Origin: Elmis aenea
Lineage: Eukaryota > Arthropoda > Insecta > Coleoptera > Elmidae
DNA length: 64,000 nucleotides
Direction of reading: 5' to 3'
Assembly (NCBI GenBank): GCA_947652605.1
Contig: OX393577.1
Location: forward strand, 5,208,868-5,272,867
Part shown: in pieces, positions 1-12,661 of the stretch
How positions within the stretch are numbered: position 1 is the first letter of the stretch
How the letters are laid out: each line of letters opens with the position of its first letter
The notes under the pieces: model-generated
Seen by the model: the letters and a program-made list of their open reading frames with translations, nothing else
Database searches by the model: none
Told to the model about the DNA's origin: nothing
Program-made: the position numbers and the translations under genes

Positions 1-9
1 TTAATTATA
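1..9 (+). repeat. 3' end of a truncated monomer at window start
   Basis: TTAATTATA is the tail of a preceding monomer of the kind found before TAG-junction copies. It shows that the array continues upstream of the window. Confidence 0.9.
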
Positions 10-351
10 GATTTGTATATCACAGGAAGAGTTTATCCATCGAATCTTTACATGAAAAAAATTGTTTTGCATATGTCTTTCAATGAGATGGTTTTAATTT
101 TTAATAATTTCCTAAAAAGACAGTGCTTTAGATAATACATGTGTTCTTTGAGCGACTATTTCTAAACAATTTTAATTATTGATTTGTATATCACAGGAAG
201 AGTTTATCCATCGAATCTTTACATGAAAAAAATTGTTTTGCATATTTCTTACAATGAGATGGTTTTAATTTTTAATAATTTCCTAAAAAGACCGTGCTTT
301 AGATAATACATGTGTTCCTTGAGCGACTATTTCTAAACAATTTTAATTATT

Positions 352-1377
352 GATTTGTATATCACAGAAAGAGTTTATCCATCGAATCTTTACATGAAAA
401 AAATTGTTTTGCATATGTCTTTTAATGAGCTGGTTTTAATTTTTAATAATTTCCTAAAAAGACAGTGCTTTAGATAATACATGTGTTCCTTGAGCGACTA
501 TTTCTAAACAATTTTAATTATTGATTTGTATATCACAGGAAGAGTTTATCCATCGAATCTTTACATGAAAAAAATTGTTTTGCATATGTCTTTTAATGAG
601 CTGGTTTTAATTTTTAATAATTTCCTTAAAAGACCGTGCTTTAGATAATACATGTGTTCCTTGAGCGACTATTTCCAAACAATTTTAATTATTGATTTGT
701 ATATCACAGGAAGAGTTTATCCATCGAATCTTTACATGAAAAAAATTGTTTTGCATATGTCTTACAATGAGATGGTTTTAATTTTTAATAATTTCCTAAA
801 AAGACCGTGCTTTAGATAATACATGTGTTTCTTGAGCGACTATTTCTAAACAATTTTAATAATTGATTTGTATATCACAGGAAGAGTTTATCCATCGAAT
901 CTTTACATGAAAAAAATTGTTTTGCATATTTCTTACAATGAGATGGTTTTAATTTTTAATAATTTCCTAAAAAGACCGTGCTTTAGATAATACATGTGTT
1001 CCTTGAGCGACTATTTCTAAACAATTTTAATTATTGATTTGTATATCACAGGAAGAGTTTATCCATCGAATCTTTACATGAAAAAAATTGTTTTGCATAT
1101 GTCTTTTAATGAGCTGGTTTTAATTTTTAATAATTTCCTAAAAAGACAGTGCTTTAGATAATACATGTGTTCCTTGAGCGACTATTTCTAAACAATTTTA
1201 ATTATTGATTTGTATATCACAGGAAGAGTTTATCCATCGAATCTTTACATGAAAAAAATTGTTTTGCATATGTCTTACAATGAGATGGTTTTCATTTTTA
1301 ATAATTTCCTAAAAAGACCGTGCTTTAGATAATACATGTGTTCCTTGAGCGACTATTTCTAAACAATTTTAATTATT
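352..1377 (+). repeat. Six-monomer segment, first copy of an internal duplication
   Basis: The six monomers are CAGAAAGAG g; g with CCTTAAAAG and TTTCCAAAC; y with GTGTTTC followed by TTTTAATAATTGA; t; g; and yc. The same order returns at 1890-2915, nine monomers (1538 bp) downstream. The run of diagnostic words, including the linked CCTTAAAAG and TTTCCAAAC pair, is too specific to be chance. Confidence 0.85.
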
Positions 1378-1889
1378 GATTTGTATATCACAGAAAGAGT
1401 TTATCCATCGAATCTTTACATGAAAAAAATTGTTTTGCATATGTCTTTTAATGAGCTGGTTTTAATTTTTAATAATTTCAAAAACGACCGTGCTTTAGAT
1501 AATACATGTGTTCCTTGAGCGACTATTTCTAAACAATTTTAATTATTGATTTGTATATCACAGGAAGAGTTTATCCATCGAATCTTTACATGAAAAAAAT
1601 TGTTTTGCATATGTCTTTTAATGAGCTGGTTTTAATTTTTAATAGTTTCAAAAAACGACCGTGCTTTAGATATTACATGTGTTCCTTGAGCGACTATTTC
1701 TAAACAATTTTAATTATTGATTTGTATATTACAGGAAGAGTTTATCCATCGAATCTTTACATGAAAAAAATTGTTTTGCATATGTCTTTTAATGAGCTGG
1801 TTTTAATTTTTAATAATTTCCTAAAAAGACCGTGCTTTAGATAATACATGTGTTCCTTGAGCGACTATTTCTAAACAATTTTAATTATT

Positions 1890-2915
1890 GATTTGTATAT
1901 CACAGGAAGAGTTTATCCATCGAATCTTTACATGAAAAAAATTGTTTTGCATATGTCTTTTAATGAGCTGGTTTTAATTTTTAATAATTTCCTAAAAAGA
2001 CAGTGCTTTAGATAATACATGTGTTCCTTGAGCGACTATTTCTAAACAATTTTAATTATTGATTTGTATATCACAGGAAGAGTTTATCCATCGAATCTTT
2101 ACATGAAAAAAATTGTTTTGCATATGTCTTTTAATGAGCTGGTTTTAATTTTTAATAATTTCCTTAAAAGACCGTGCTTTAGATAATACATGTGTTCCTT
2201 GAGCGACTATTTCCAAACAATTTTAATTATTGATTTGTATATCACAGGAAGAGTTTATCCATCGAATCTTTACATGAAAAAAATTGTTTTGCATATGTCT
2301 TACAATGAGATGGTTTTAATTTTTAATAATTTCCTAAAAAGACCGTGCTTTAGATAATACATGTGTTTCTTGAGCGACTATTTCTAAACAATTTTAATAA
2401 TTGATTTGTATATCACAGGAAGAGTTTATCCATCGAATCTTTACATGAAAAAAATTGTTTTGCATATTTCTTACAATGAGATGGTTTTAATTTTTAATAA
2501 TTTCCTAAAAAGACCGTGCTTTAGATAATACATGTGTTCCTTGAGCGACTATTTCTAAACAATTTTAATTATTGATTTGTATATCACAGGAAGAGTTTAT
2601 CCATCGAATCTTTACATGAAAAAAATTGTTTTGCATATGTCTTTTAATGAGCTGGTTTTAATTTTTAATAATTTCCTAAAAAGACAGTGCTTTAGATAAT
2701 ACATGTGTTCCTTGAGCGACTATTTCTAAACAATTTTAATTATTGATTTGTATATCACAGGAAGAGTTTATCCATCGAATCTTTACATGAAAAAAATTGT
2801 TTTGCATATGTCTTACAATGAGATGGTTTTCATTTTTAATAATGTCCTAAAAAGACCGTGCTTTAGATAATACATGTGTTCCTTGAGCGACTATTTCTAA
2901 ACAATTTTAATTATT
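1890..2915 (+). repeat. Six-monomer segment, second copy
   Basis: This matches 352-1377 monomer for monomer. Differences I see are CAGGAAGAG instead of CAGAAAGAG in the first monomer and AATGTCC (T to G at 2844) in the last. The CCTTAAAAG and TTTCCAAAC pair recurs far downstream near 46970 and 54660, linking this domain to domain 3. Confidence 0.85.
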
Positions 2916-3086
2916 GATTTGTATATCACAGGAAGAGTTTATCCATCGAATCTTTACATGAAAAAAATTGTTTTGCATATGTCTTTTAATGAGCTGGTTT
3001 TAATTTTTAATAATTTCCTAAAAAGACAGTGCTTTAGATAATACATGTGTTCCTTGAGCGACTATTTCTAAACAATTTTAATTATT
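2916..3086 (+). repeat. Representative monomer (common g variant)
   Basis: This 171-bp copy is close to the commonest variant: CAGGAAGAG, CATCGAATC, CATATG, TTTTAATGAGCTGG, TTTCCTAAAAAGACAG, GTGTTCC, TTTCTAAACAATTTTAATTATT. It has A/T runs at monomer positions 46-52 (A7), 56-59, 69-72, 83-86, 89-93 (T5), 105-109 (A5) and 161-164. It has two CpGs (positions 32 and 144), a TaqI core TCGA at 31-34, NdeI CATATG at 61-66 and AluI AGCT at 77-80. Because 171 is divisible by three, reading frame carries over from copy to copy, but the + frame has TAA at codons 42 and 52, so no long protein is possible. Confidence 0.95.
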
Positions 3087-3257
3087 GATTTGTATATCAC
3101 AGAAAGAGTTTATCCATCGAATCTTTACATGAAAAAAATTGTTTTGCATATGTCTTACAATGAGATGGTTTTAATTTTTAATAATTTCCTAAAAAGACCG
3201 TGCTTTAGATAATACATGTGTTTCTTGAGCGACTATTTCTAAACAATTTTAATTATT

Positions 3258-4454
3258 GATTTGTATATCACAGGAAGAGTTTATCCATCGAATCTTTACA
3301 TGAAAAAAATTGTTTTGCATATGTCTTTTAATGAGCTGGTTTTAATTTTTAATAGTTTCAAAAAACGACCGTGCTTTAGATATTACATGTGTTTCTTGAG
3401 CGACTATTTCTAAACAATTTTAATTATTGATTTGTATATCACAGGAAGAGTTTATCCATCGAATCTTTACATGAAAAAAATTGTTTTGCATATGTCTTTT
3501 AATGAGCTGGTTTTAATTTTTAATAATTTCAAAAAACGACCGTGCTTTAGATAATACATGTGTTCCTTGAGCGACTATTTCTAAACAATTTTAATTATTG
3601 ATTTGTATATCACAGGAAGAGTTTATCCATCGAATCTTTACATGAAAAAAATTGTTTTGCATATATCTTTTAATGAGCTGGTTTTAATTTTTAATAATTT
3701 CCTAAAAAGACAGTGCTTTAGATAATACATGTGTTCCTTGAGCGACTATTTCTAAACAATTTTAATTATTGATTTGTATATCACAGGAAGAGTTTATCCA
3801 TCGAATCTTTACATGAAAAAAATTGTTTTGCATATGTCTTTTAATGAGCTGGTTTTAATTTTTAATAATTTCCTAAAAAGACAGTGCTTTAGATAATACA
3901 TGTGTTCCTTGAGCGACTATTTCTAAACCATTTTAATTATTGATTTGTATATCACAGGAAGAGTTTATCCATCGAATCTTTACATGAAAAAAATTGTTTT
4001 GCATATTTCTTACAATGAGATGGTTTTAATTTTTAATAATTTCCTAAAAAGACCGTGCTTTAGATAATACATGTGTTCCTTGAGCGACTATTTCTAAACA
4101 ATTTTAATTATTGATTTGTATATCACAGGAAGAGTTTATCCATCGAATCTTTACATGAAAAAAATTGTTTTGCATATGTCTTTTAATGAGCTGGTTTTAA
4201 TTTTTAATAATTTCCTAAAAAGACAGTGCTTTAGATAATACATGTGTTCCTTGAGCGACTATTTCTAAACAATTTTAATTATTGATTTGTATATCACAGG
4301 AAGAGTTTATCCATCGAATCTTTACATGAAAAAAATTGTTTTGCATATGTCTTTCAATAAGATGGTTTTAATTTTTAATAATTTCCTAAAAAGACAGTGC
4401 TTTAGATAATACATGTGTTCCTTGAGCGACTATTTCTAAACAATTTTAATTATA
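3258..4454 (+). repeat. D-like module, seven monomers
   Basis: The order is c with AATAGTTTC, GATATTAC and GTGTTTC; plain c; a; g ending AAACCA; t; g; k. It equals module D at 18137-19504 without that module's leading f monomer. The AAACCA end and the CATATATC monomer are the most specific tags. Confidence 0.85.
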
Positions 4455-6164
4455 GATTTGTATATCACAGGAAGAGTTTATCCATCGAATCTTTACATGA
4501 AAAAAATTGTTTTGCATATGTCTTTCAATGAGATGGTTTTAATTTTTAATAATTTCCTAAAAAGACCGTGCTTTAGATAATACATGTGTTCTTTGAGCGA
4601 CTATTTCTAAACAATTTTAATTATTGATTTGTATATCACAGGAAGAGTTTATCCATCGAATCTTTACATGAAAAAAATTGTTTTGCATATTTCTTACAAT
4701 GAGATGGTTTTAATTTTTAATAATTTCCTAAAAAGACCGTGCTTTAGATAATACATGTGTTCCTTGAGCGACTATTTCTAAACAATTTTAATTATTGATT
4801 TGTATATCACAGAAAGAGTTTATCCATCGAATCTTTACATGAAAAAAATTGTTTTGCATATGTCTTTTAATGAGCTGGTTTTAATTTTTAATAATTTCCT
4901 AAAAAGACAGTGCTTTAGATAATACATGTGTTCCTTGAGCGACTATTTCTAAACAATTTTAATTATTGATTTGTATATCACAGGAAGAGTTTATCCATCG
5001 AATCTTTACATGAAAAAAATTGTTTTGCATATGTCTTTTAATGAGCTGGTTTTAATTTTTAATAATTTCCTAAAAATACAGTGCTTTAGATAATACATGT
5101 GTTCCTTGAGCGACTATTTCTAAACAATTTTAATTATTGATTTGTATATCACAGGAAGAGTTTATCCATCGAATCTTTACATGAAAAAAATTGTTTTGCA
5201 TATGTCTTACAATGAGATGGTTTTAATTTTTAATAATTTCCTAAAAAGACCGTGCTTTAGATAATACATGTGTTTCTTGAGCGACTATTTCTAAACAATT
5301 TTAATAATTGATTTGTATATCACAGGAAGAGTTTATCCATCGAATCTTTACATGAAAAAAATTGTTTTGCATATTTCTTACAATGAGATGGTTTTAATTT
5401 TTAATAATTTCCTAAAAAGACCGTGCTTTAGATAATACATGTGTTCCTTGAGCGACTATTTCTAAACAATTTTAATTATTGATTTGTATATCACAGGAAG
5501 AGTTTATTCATCGAATCTTTACATGAAAAAAATTGTTTTGCATATGTCTTTTAATGAGCTGGTTTTAATTTTTAATAATTTCCTAAAAAGACCGTGCTTT
5601 AGATAATACATGTGTTCCTTGAGCGACTATTTCTAAACAATTTTAATTATTGATTTGTATATCACAGGAAGAGTTTATCCATCGAATCTTTACATGAAAA
5701 AAATTGTTTTGCATATGTCTTTTAATGAGCTGGTTTTAATTTTTAATAATTTCCTAAAAAGACAGTGCTTTAGATAATACATGTGTTCCTTGAGCGACTA
5801 TTTCTAAACAATTTTAATTATTGATTTGTATATCACAGGAAGAGTTTATCCATCGAATCTTTACATGAAAAAAATTGTTTTGCATATGTCTTACAATGAG
5901 ATGGTTTTCATTTTTAATAATTTCCTAAAAAGACCGTGCTTTAGATAATACATGTGTTCCTTGAGCGACTATTTCTAAACAATTTTAATTATTGATTTGT
6001 ATATCACAGGAAGAGTTTATCCATCGAATCTTTACATGAAAAAAATTGTTTTGCATATGTCTTTTAATGAGCTGGTTTTAATTTTTAATAATTTCCTAAA
6101 AAGCCAGTGCTTTAGATAATACATGTGTTCCTTGAGCGACTATTTCTAAACAATTTTAATTATA
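4455..6164 (+). repeat. Module A, 10 monomers
   Basis: This is the first regular module A: TAG-junction f with TTCT; t; CAGAAAGAG g; g with AAAAATACAG; y with GTGTTTC and TAATAATTGA; t; g with TTTATTCATC; g; yc; g with AAAGCCAG. All ten are 171 bp (1710 bp total). The same order returns at 7362, 12662, 19505, 25321, 30621 and 39513, so it is the anchor of the long-range structure. Confidence 0.9.
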
Positions 6165-7361
6165 GATTTGTATATCACAGGAAGAGTTTATCCATCGAAT
6201 CTTTACATGAAAAAAATTGTTTTGCATATGTCTTTCAATGAGATGGTTTTAATTTTTAATAATTTCCTAAAAAGACCGTGCTTTAGATAATACATGTGTT
6301 CTTTGAGCGACTATTTCTAAACAATTTTAATTATTGATTTGTATATCACAGGAAGAGTTTATCCATCGAATCTTTACATGAAAAAAATTGTTTTGCATAT
6401 GTCTTTCAATAAGATGGTTTTAATTTTTAATAATTTCCTAAAAAGACAGTGCTTTAGATAATACATGTGTTCCTTGAGCGACTATTTCTAAACAATTTTA
6501 ATTATTGATTTGTATATCACAGGAAGAGTTTATCCATCGAATTTTTACATGAAAAAAATTGTTTTGCATATGTCTTTTAATGAGCTGGTTTTAATTTTTA
6601 ATAATTTCCTAAAAAGACAGTGCTTTAGATAATACATGTGTTCCTTGAGCGACTATTTCTAAACAATTTTAATTATTGATTTGTATATCACAGGAAGAGT
6701 TTATCCATCGAATCTTTACATGAAAAAAATTGTTTTGCATATTTCTTACAATGAGATGGTTTTAATTTTTAATAATTTCCTAAAAAGACCGTGCTTTAGA
6801 TAATACATGTGTTCCTTGAGCGACTATTTCTAAACAATTTTAATTATTGATTTGTATATCACAGGAAGAGTTTATCCATCGAATCTTTACATGAAAAAAA
6901 TTGTTTTGCATATGTCTTTTAATGAGCTGGTTTTAATTTTTAATAATTTCCTAAAAAGACAGTGCTTTAGATAATACATGTGTTCCTTGAGCGACTATTT
7001 CTAAACAATTTTAATTATTGATTTGTATATCACAGGAAGAGTTTATCCATCGAATCTTTACATGAAAAAAATTGTTTTGCATATGTCTTTCAATAAGATG
7101 GTTTTAATTTTTAATAATTTCCTAAAAAGACAGTGCTTTAGATAATACATGTGTTCCTTGAGCGACTATTTCTAAACAATTTTAATTATTGATTTGTATA
7201 TCACAGGAAGAGTTTATCCATCGAATCTTTACATGAAAAAAATTGTTTTGCATATGTCTTTCAATAAGATGGTTTTAATTTTTAATAATTTCCTAAAAAG
7301 ACAGTGCTTTAGATAATACATGTGTTCCTTGAGCGACTATTTCTAAACAATTTTAATTATA
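6165..7361 (+). repeat. Module B, 7 monomers
   Basis: The order is TAG-junction f with TTCT; k; g with GAATTTTTAC; t; g; k; k. The terminal k-k doublet distinguishes it from the six-monomer B copies. With the preceding A it forms a 17-monomer (2907-bp) unit followed at once by another A-B pair. Confidence 0.88.
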
Positions 7362-9071
7362 GATTTGTATATCACAGGAAGAGTTTATCCATCGAATCTT
7401 TACATGAAAAAAATTGTTTTGCATATGTCTTTCAATGAGATGGTTTTAATTTTTAATAATTTCCTAAAAAGACCGTGCTTTAGATAATACATGTGTTCTT
7501 TGAGCGACTATTTCTAAACAATTTTAATTATTGATTTGTATATCACAGGAAGAGTTTATCCATCGAATCTTTACATGAAAAAAATTGTTTTGCATATTTC
7601 TTACAATGAGATGGTTTTAATTTTTAATAATTTCCTAAAAAGACCGTGCTTTAGATAATACATGTGTTCCTTGAGCGACTATTTCTAAACAATTTTAATT
7701 ATTGATTTGTATATCACAGAAAGAGTTTATCCATCGAATCTTTACATGAAAAAAATTGTTTTGCATATGTCTTTTAATGAGCTGGTTTTAATTTTTAATA
7801 ATTTCCTAAAAAGACAGTGCTTTAGATAATACATGTGTTCCTTGAGCGACTATTTCTAAACAATTTTAATTATTGATTTGTATATCACAGGAAGAGTTTA
7901 TCCATCGAATCTTTACATGAAAAAAATTGTTTTGCATATGTCTTTTAATGAGCTGGTTTTAATTTTTAATAATTTCCTAAAAATACAGTGCTTTAGATAA
8001 TACATGTGTTCCTTGAGCGACTATTTCTAAACAATTTTAATTATTGATTTGTATATCACAGGAAGAGTTTATCCATCGAATCTTTACATGAAAAAAATTG
8101 TTTTGCATATGTCTTACAATGAGATGGTTTTAATTTTTAATAATTTCCTAAAAAGACCGTGCTTTAGATAATACATGTGTTTCTTGAGCGACTATTTCTA
8201 AACAATTTTAATAATTGATTTGTATATCACAGGAAGAGTTTATCCATCGAATCTTTACATGAAAAAAATTGTTTTGCATATTTCTTACAATGAGATGGTT
8301 TTAATTTTTAATAATTTCCTAAAAAGACCGTGCTTTAGATAATACATGTGTTCCTTGAGCGACTATTTCTAAACAATTTTAATTATTGATTTGTATATCA
8401 CAGGAAGAGTTTATCCATCGAATCTTTACATGAAAAAAATTGTTTTGCATATGTCTTTTAATGAGCTGGTTTTAATTTTTAATAATTTCCTAAAAAGACC
8501 GTGCTTTAGATAATACATGTGTTCCTTGAGCGACTATTTCTAAACAATTTTAATTATTGATTTGTATATCACAGGAAGAGTTTATCCATCGAATCTTTAC
8601 ATGAAAAAAATTGTTTTGCATATGTCTTTTAATGAGCTGGTTTTAATTTTTAATAATTTCCTAAAAAGACAGTGCTTTAGATAATACATGTGTTCCTTGA
8701 GCGACTATTTCTAAACAATTTTAATTATTGATTTGTATATCACAGGAAGAGTTTATCCATCGAATCTTTACATGAAAAAAATTGTTTTGCATATGTCTTA
8801 CAATGAGATGGTTTTCATTTTTAATAATTTCCTAAAAAGACCGTGCTTTAGATAATACATGTGTTCCTTGAGCGACTATTTCTAAACAATTTTAATTATT
8901 GATTTGTATATCACAGGAAGAGTTTATCCATCGAATCTTTACATGAAAAAAATTGTTTTGCATATGTCTTTTAATGAGCTGGTTTTAATTTTTAATAATT
9001 TCCTAAAAAGACAGTGCTTTAGATAATACATGTGTTCCTTGAGCGACTATTTCTAAACAATTTTAATTATA
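7362..9071 (+). repeat. Module A, 10 monomers
   Basis: The order is that of 4455-6164. Visible differences are TTTATCCATC instead of TTTATTCATC in the seventh monomer and ACAG instead of GCCAG in the tenth. The position is 2907 bp after the first A module. Confidence 0.9.
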
Positions 9072-10097
9072 GATTTGTATATCACAGGAAGAGTTTATCC
9101 ATCGAATCTTTACATGAAAAAAATTGTTTTGCATATGTCTTTCAATGAGATGGTTTTAATTTTTAATAATTTCCTAAAAAGACCGTGCTTTAGATAATAC
9201 ATGTGTTCTTTGAGCGACTATTTCTAAACAATTTTAATTATTGATTTGTATATCACAGGAAGAGTTTATCCATCGAATCTTTACATGAAAAAAATTGTTT
9301 TGCATATGTCTTTCAATAAGATGGTTTTAATTTTTAATAATTTCCTAAAAAGACAGTGTTTTAGATAATACATGTGTTCCTTGAGCGACTATTTCTAAAC
9401 AATTTTAATTATTGATTTGTATATCACAGGAAGAGTTTATCCATCGAATTTTTACATGAAAAAAATTGTTTTGCATATGTCTTTTAATGAGCTGGTTTTA
9501 ATTTTTAATAATTTCCTAAAAAGACAGTGCTTTAGATAATACATGTGTTCCTTGAGCGACTATTTCTAAACAATTTTAATTATTGATTTGTATATCACAG
9601 GAAGAGTTTATCCATCGAATCTTTACATGAAAAAAATTGTTTTGCATATTTCTTACAATGAGATGGTTTTAATTTTTAATAATTTCCTAAAAAGACCGTG
9701 CTTTAGATAATACATGTGTTCCTTGAGCGACTATTTCTAAACAATTTTAATTATTGATTTGTATATCACAGGAAGAGTTTATCCATCGAATCTTTACATG
9801 AAAAAAATTGTTTTGCATATGTCTTTTAATGAGCTGGTTTTAATTTTTAATAATTTCCTAAAAAGACAGTGCTTTAGATAATACATGTGTTCCTTGAGCG
9901 ACTATTTCTAAACAATTTTAATTATTGATTTGTATATCACAGGAAGAGTTTATCCATCGAATCTTTACATGAAAAAAATTGTTTTGCATATGTCTTTCAA
10001 TAAGATGGTTTTAATTTTTAATAATTTCCTAAAAAGACAGTGCTTTAGATAATACATGTGTTCCTTGAGCGACTATTTCTAAACAATTTTAATTATA
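9072..10097 (+). repeat. Module B, 6 monomers
   Basis: The order is f with TTCT, k, GAATTTTTAC g, t, g, k. The first k monomer has CAGTGTTTTAG (C to T), a mark shared with B at 15744 and 41223. It opens the 39-monomer unit 9072-15743. Confidence 0.88.
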
Positions 10098-11464
10098 GAT
10101 TTGTATATCACAGGAAGAGTTTATCCATCGAATCTTTACATGAAAAAAATTGTTTTGCATATGTCTTTTAATGAGCTGGTTTTAATTTTTAATAATTTCC
10201 TAAAAAGACCGTGCTTTAGATAATACATGTGTTCCTTGAGCGACTATTTCTAAACAATTTTAATTATTGATTTGTATATCACAGGAAGAGTTTATCCATC
10301 GAATCTTTACATGAAAAAAATTGTTTTGCATATGTCTTTTAATGAGCTGGTTTTAATTTTTAATAATTTTAAAAAACGACCGTGCTTTAGATAATACATG
10401 TGTTTCTTGAGCGACTATTTCTAAACAATTTTAATTATTGATTTGTATATCACAGGAAAGTTTATCCATCGAATCTTTACATGAAAAAAATTGTTTTGCA
10501 TATGTCTTTTAATGAGCTGGTTTTAAGTTTTAATAGTTTCAAAAAACGACCGTGCTTTAGATAATACATGTGTTCCTTGAGCGACTATTTCTAAACAATT
10601 TTAATTATTGATTTGTATATCACAGGAAGAGTTTATCCATCGAATCTTTACATGAAAAAAATTGTTTTGCATATGTCTTTTAATGAGCTGGTTTTAATTT
10701 TTAATAATTTCCTAAAAAGACAGTGCTTTAGATAATACATGTGTTCCTTGAGCGACTATTTCTAAACAATTTTAATTATTGATTTGTATATCACAGGAAG
10801 AGTTTATCCATCGAATCTTTACATGAAAAAAATTGTTTTGCATATGTGTTTTAATGAGCTGGTTTTAATTTTTAATGATTTCCTAAAAAGACCGTGCTTT
10901 AGATAATACATGTGTTCCTTGAGCGACTATTTCTAAACAATTTTAATTATTGATTTGTATATCACAGGAAGAGTTTATCCATCGAATCTTTACATGAAAA
11001 AAATTGTTTTGCATATGTCTTTTAATGAGCTGGTTTTAATTTTTAATAGTTTCAAAAAACGACCGTGCTTTAGATATTACATGTGTTCCTTGAGCGACTA
11101 TTTCTAAACAATTTTAATTATTGATTTGTATATCACAGGAAGAGTTTATCCATCGAATCTTTACATGAAAAAAATTGTTTTGCATATGTCTTTTAATGAG
11201 CTGGTTTTAATTTTTAATAATTTCAAAAAACGACTGTGCTTTAGATAATACATGTGTTCCTTGAGCGACTATTTCTAAACAATTTTAATTATTGATTTGT
11301 ATATCACAGGAAGAGTTTATCCATCGAATCTTTACATGAAAAAAATTGTTTTGCATATGTCTTTTAATGAGCTGGTTTTAATTTTTAATAATTTCCTAAA
11401 AAGACAGTGCTTTAGATAATACATGTGTTCCTTGAGCGACTATTTCTAAACAATTTTAATTATA
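10098..11464 (+). repeat. Module C, 8 monomers
   Basis: The order is TAG-junction g with ACCG; g with AATTTTAAAAAACG and GTGTTTC; GGAAAGTTT c with TTTTAAGTTTTAATAG (170 bp); g; b; c with GATATTAC; c with ACGACTG; g. The total is 1367 bp, eight monomers minus the GGAAAGTTT deletion. This module is the richest in c monomers within domain 2. Confidence 0.9.
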
Positions 11465-12661
11465 GATTTGTATATCACAGGAAGAGTTTATCCATCGAAT
11501 CTTTACATGAAAAAAATTGTTTTGCATATGTCTTTCAATGAGATGGTTTTAATTTTTAATAATTTCCTAAAAAGACCGTGCTTTAGATAATACATGTGTT
11601 CCTTGAGCGACTATTTCTAAACAATTTTAATTATTGATTTGTATATCACAGGAAGAGTTTATCCATCGAATCTTTACATGAAAAAAATTGTTTTGCATAT
11701 GTCTTTTAATGAGCTGGTTTTAATTTTTAATAGTTTCAAAAAACGACCGTGCTTTAGATATTACATGTGTTTCTTGAGCGACTATTTCTAAACAATTTTA
11801 ATTATTGATTTGTATATCACAGGAAGAGTTTATCCATCGAATCTTTACATGAAAAAAATTGTTTTGCATATGTCTTTTAATGAGCTGGTTTTAATTTTTA
11901 ATAATTTCAAAAAACGACCGTGCTTTAGATAATACATGTGTTCCTTGAGCGACTATTTCTAAACAATTTTAATTATTGATTTGTATATCACAGGAAGAGT
12001 TTATCCATCGAATCTTTACATGAAAAAAATTGTTTTGCATATATCTTTTAATGAGCTGGTTTTAATTTTTAATAATTTCCTAAAAAGACAGTGCTTTAGA
12101 TAATACATGTGTTCCTTGAGCGACTATTTCTAAACAATTTTAATTATTGATTTGTATATCACAGGAAGAGTTTATCCATCGAATCTTTACATGAAAAAAA
12201 TTGTTTTGCATATGTCTTTTAATGAGCTGGTTTTAATTTTTAATAATTTCCTAAAAAGACAGTGCTTTAGATAATACATGTGTTCCTTGAGCGACTATTT
12301 CTAAACCATTTTAATTATTGATTTGTATATCACAGGAAGAGTTTATCCATCGAATCTTTACATGAAAAAAATTGTTTTGCATATTTCTTACAATGAGATG
12401 GTTTTAATTTTTAATAATTTCCTAAAAAGACCGTGCTTTAGATAATACATGTGTTCCTTGAGCGACTATTTCTAAACAATTTTAATTATTGATTTGTATA
12501 TCACAGGAAGAGTTTATCCATCGAATCTTTACATGAAAAAAATTGTTTTGCATATGTCTTTCAATAAGATGGTTTTAATTTTTAATAATTTCCTAAAAAG
12601 ACAGTGCTTTAGATAATACATGTGTTCCTTGAGCGACTATTTCTAAACAATTTTAATTATA
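11465..12661 (+). repeat. Module D, 7 monomers
   Basis: The order is TAG-junction f with TTCC; c with GATATTAC and GTGTTTC; c; a; g ending AAACCA; t; k. It lacks the g monomer that stands between t and k in the other D modules. Confidence 0.88.

Larger units (their letters stand above)
10..4454 (+). repeat. Domain 1: 26 monomers, A-like and D-like mosaic
   Basis: The 26 monomers span 4445 bp; the single missing base lies in the monomer at 1378-1547, which has TTTCAAAAACGAC with five A instead of six. The order opens as module A does (f with TTCT, t, CAGAAAGAG g, then CCTTAAAAG with TTTCCAAAC, y, t, g, yc), repeats part of that, and closes with a D-like series (GATATTAC c, c, a, g with AAACCA, t, g, k). 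It lacks the regular A-B alternation that begins at 4455. One private change is TATATTACAGG at about 1730 and another is AATGTCC at 2844. Confidence 0.85.

Noticed and set aside
2935..2952. Possible CENP-B box on the reverse strand around TTATCCATCGAA
   Set aside because: CGAA and the single required T are in place, but the CCCG part is AGTT, so only five of nine conserved positions match. This is not a box.
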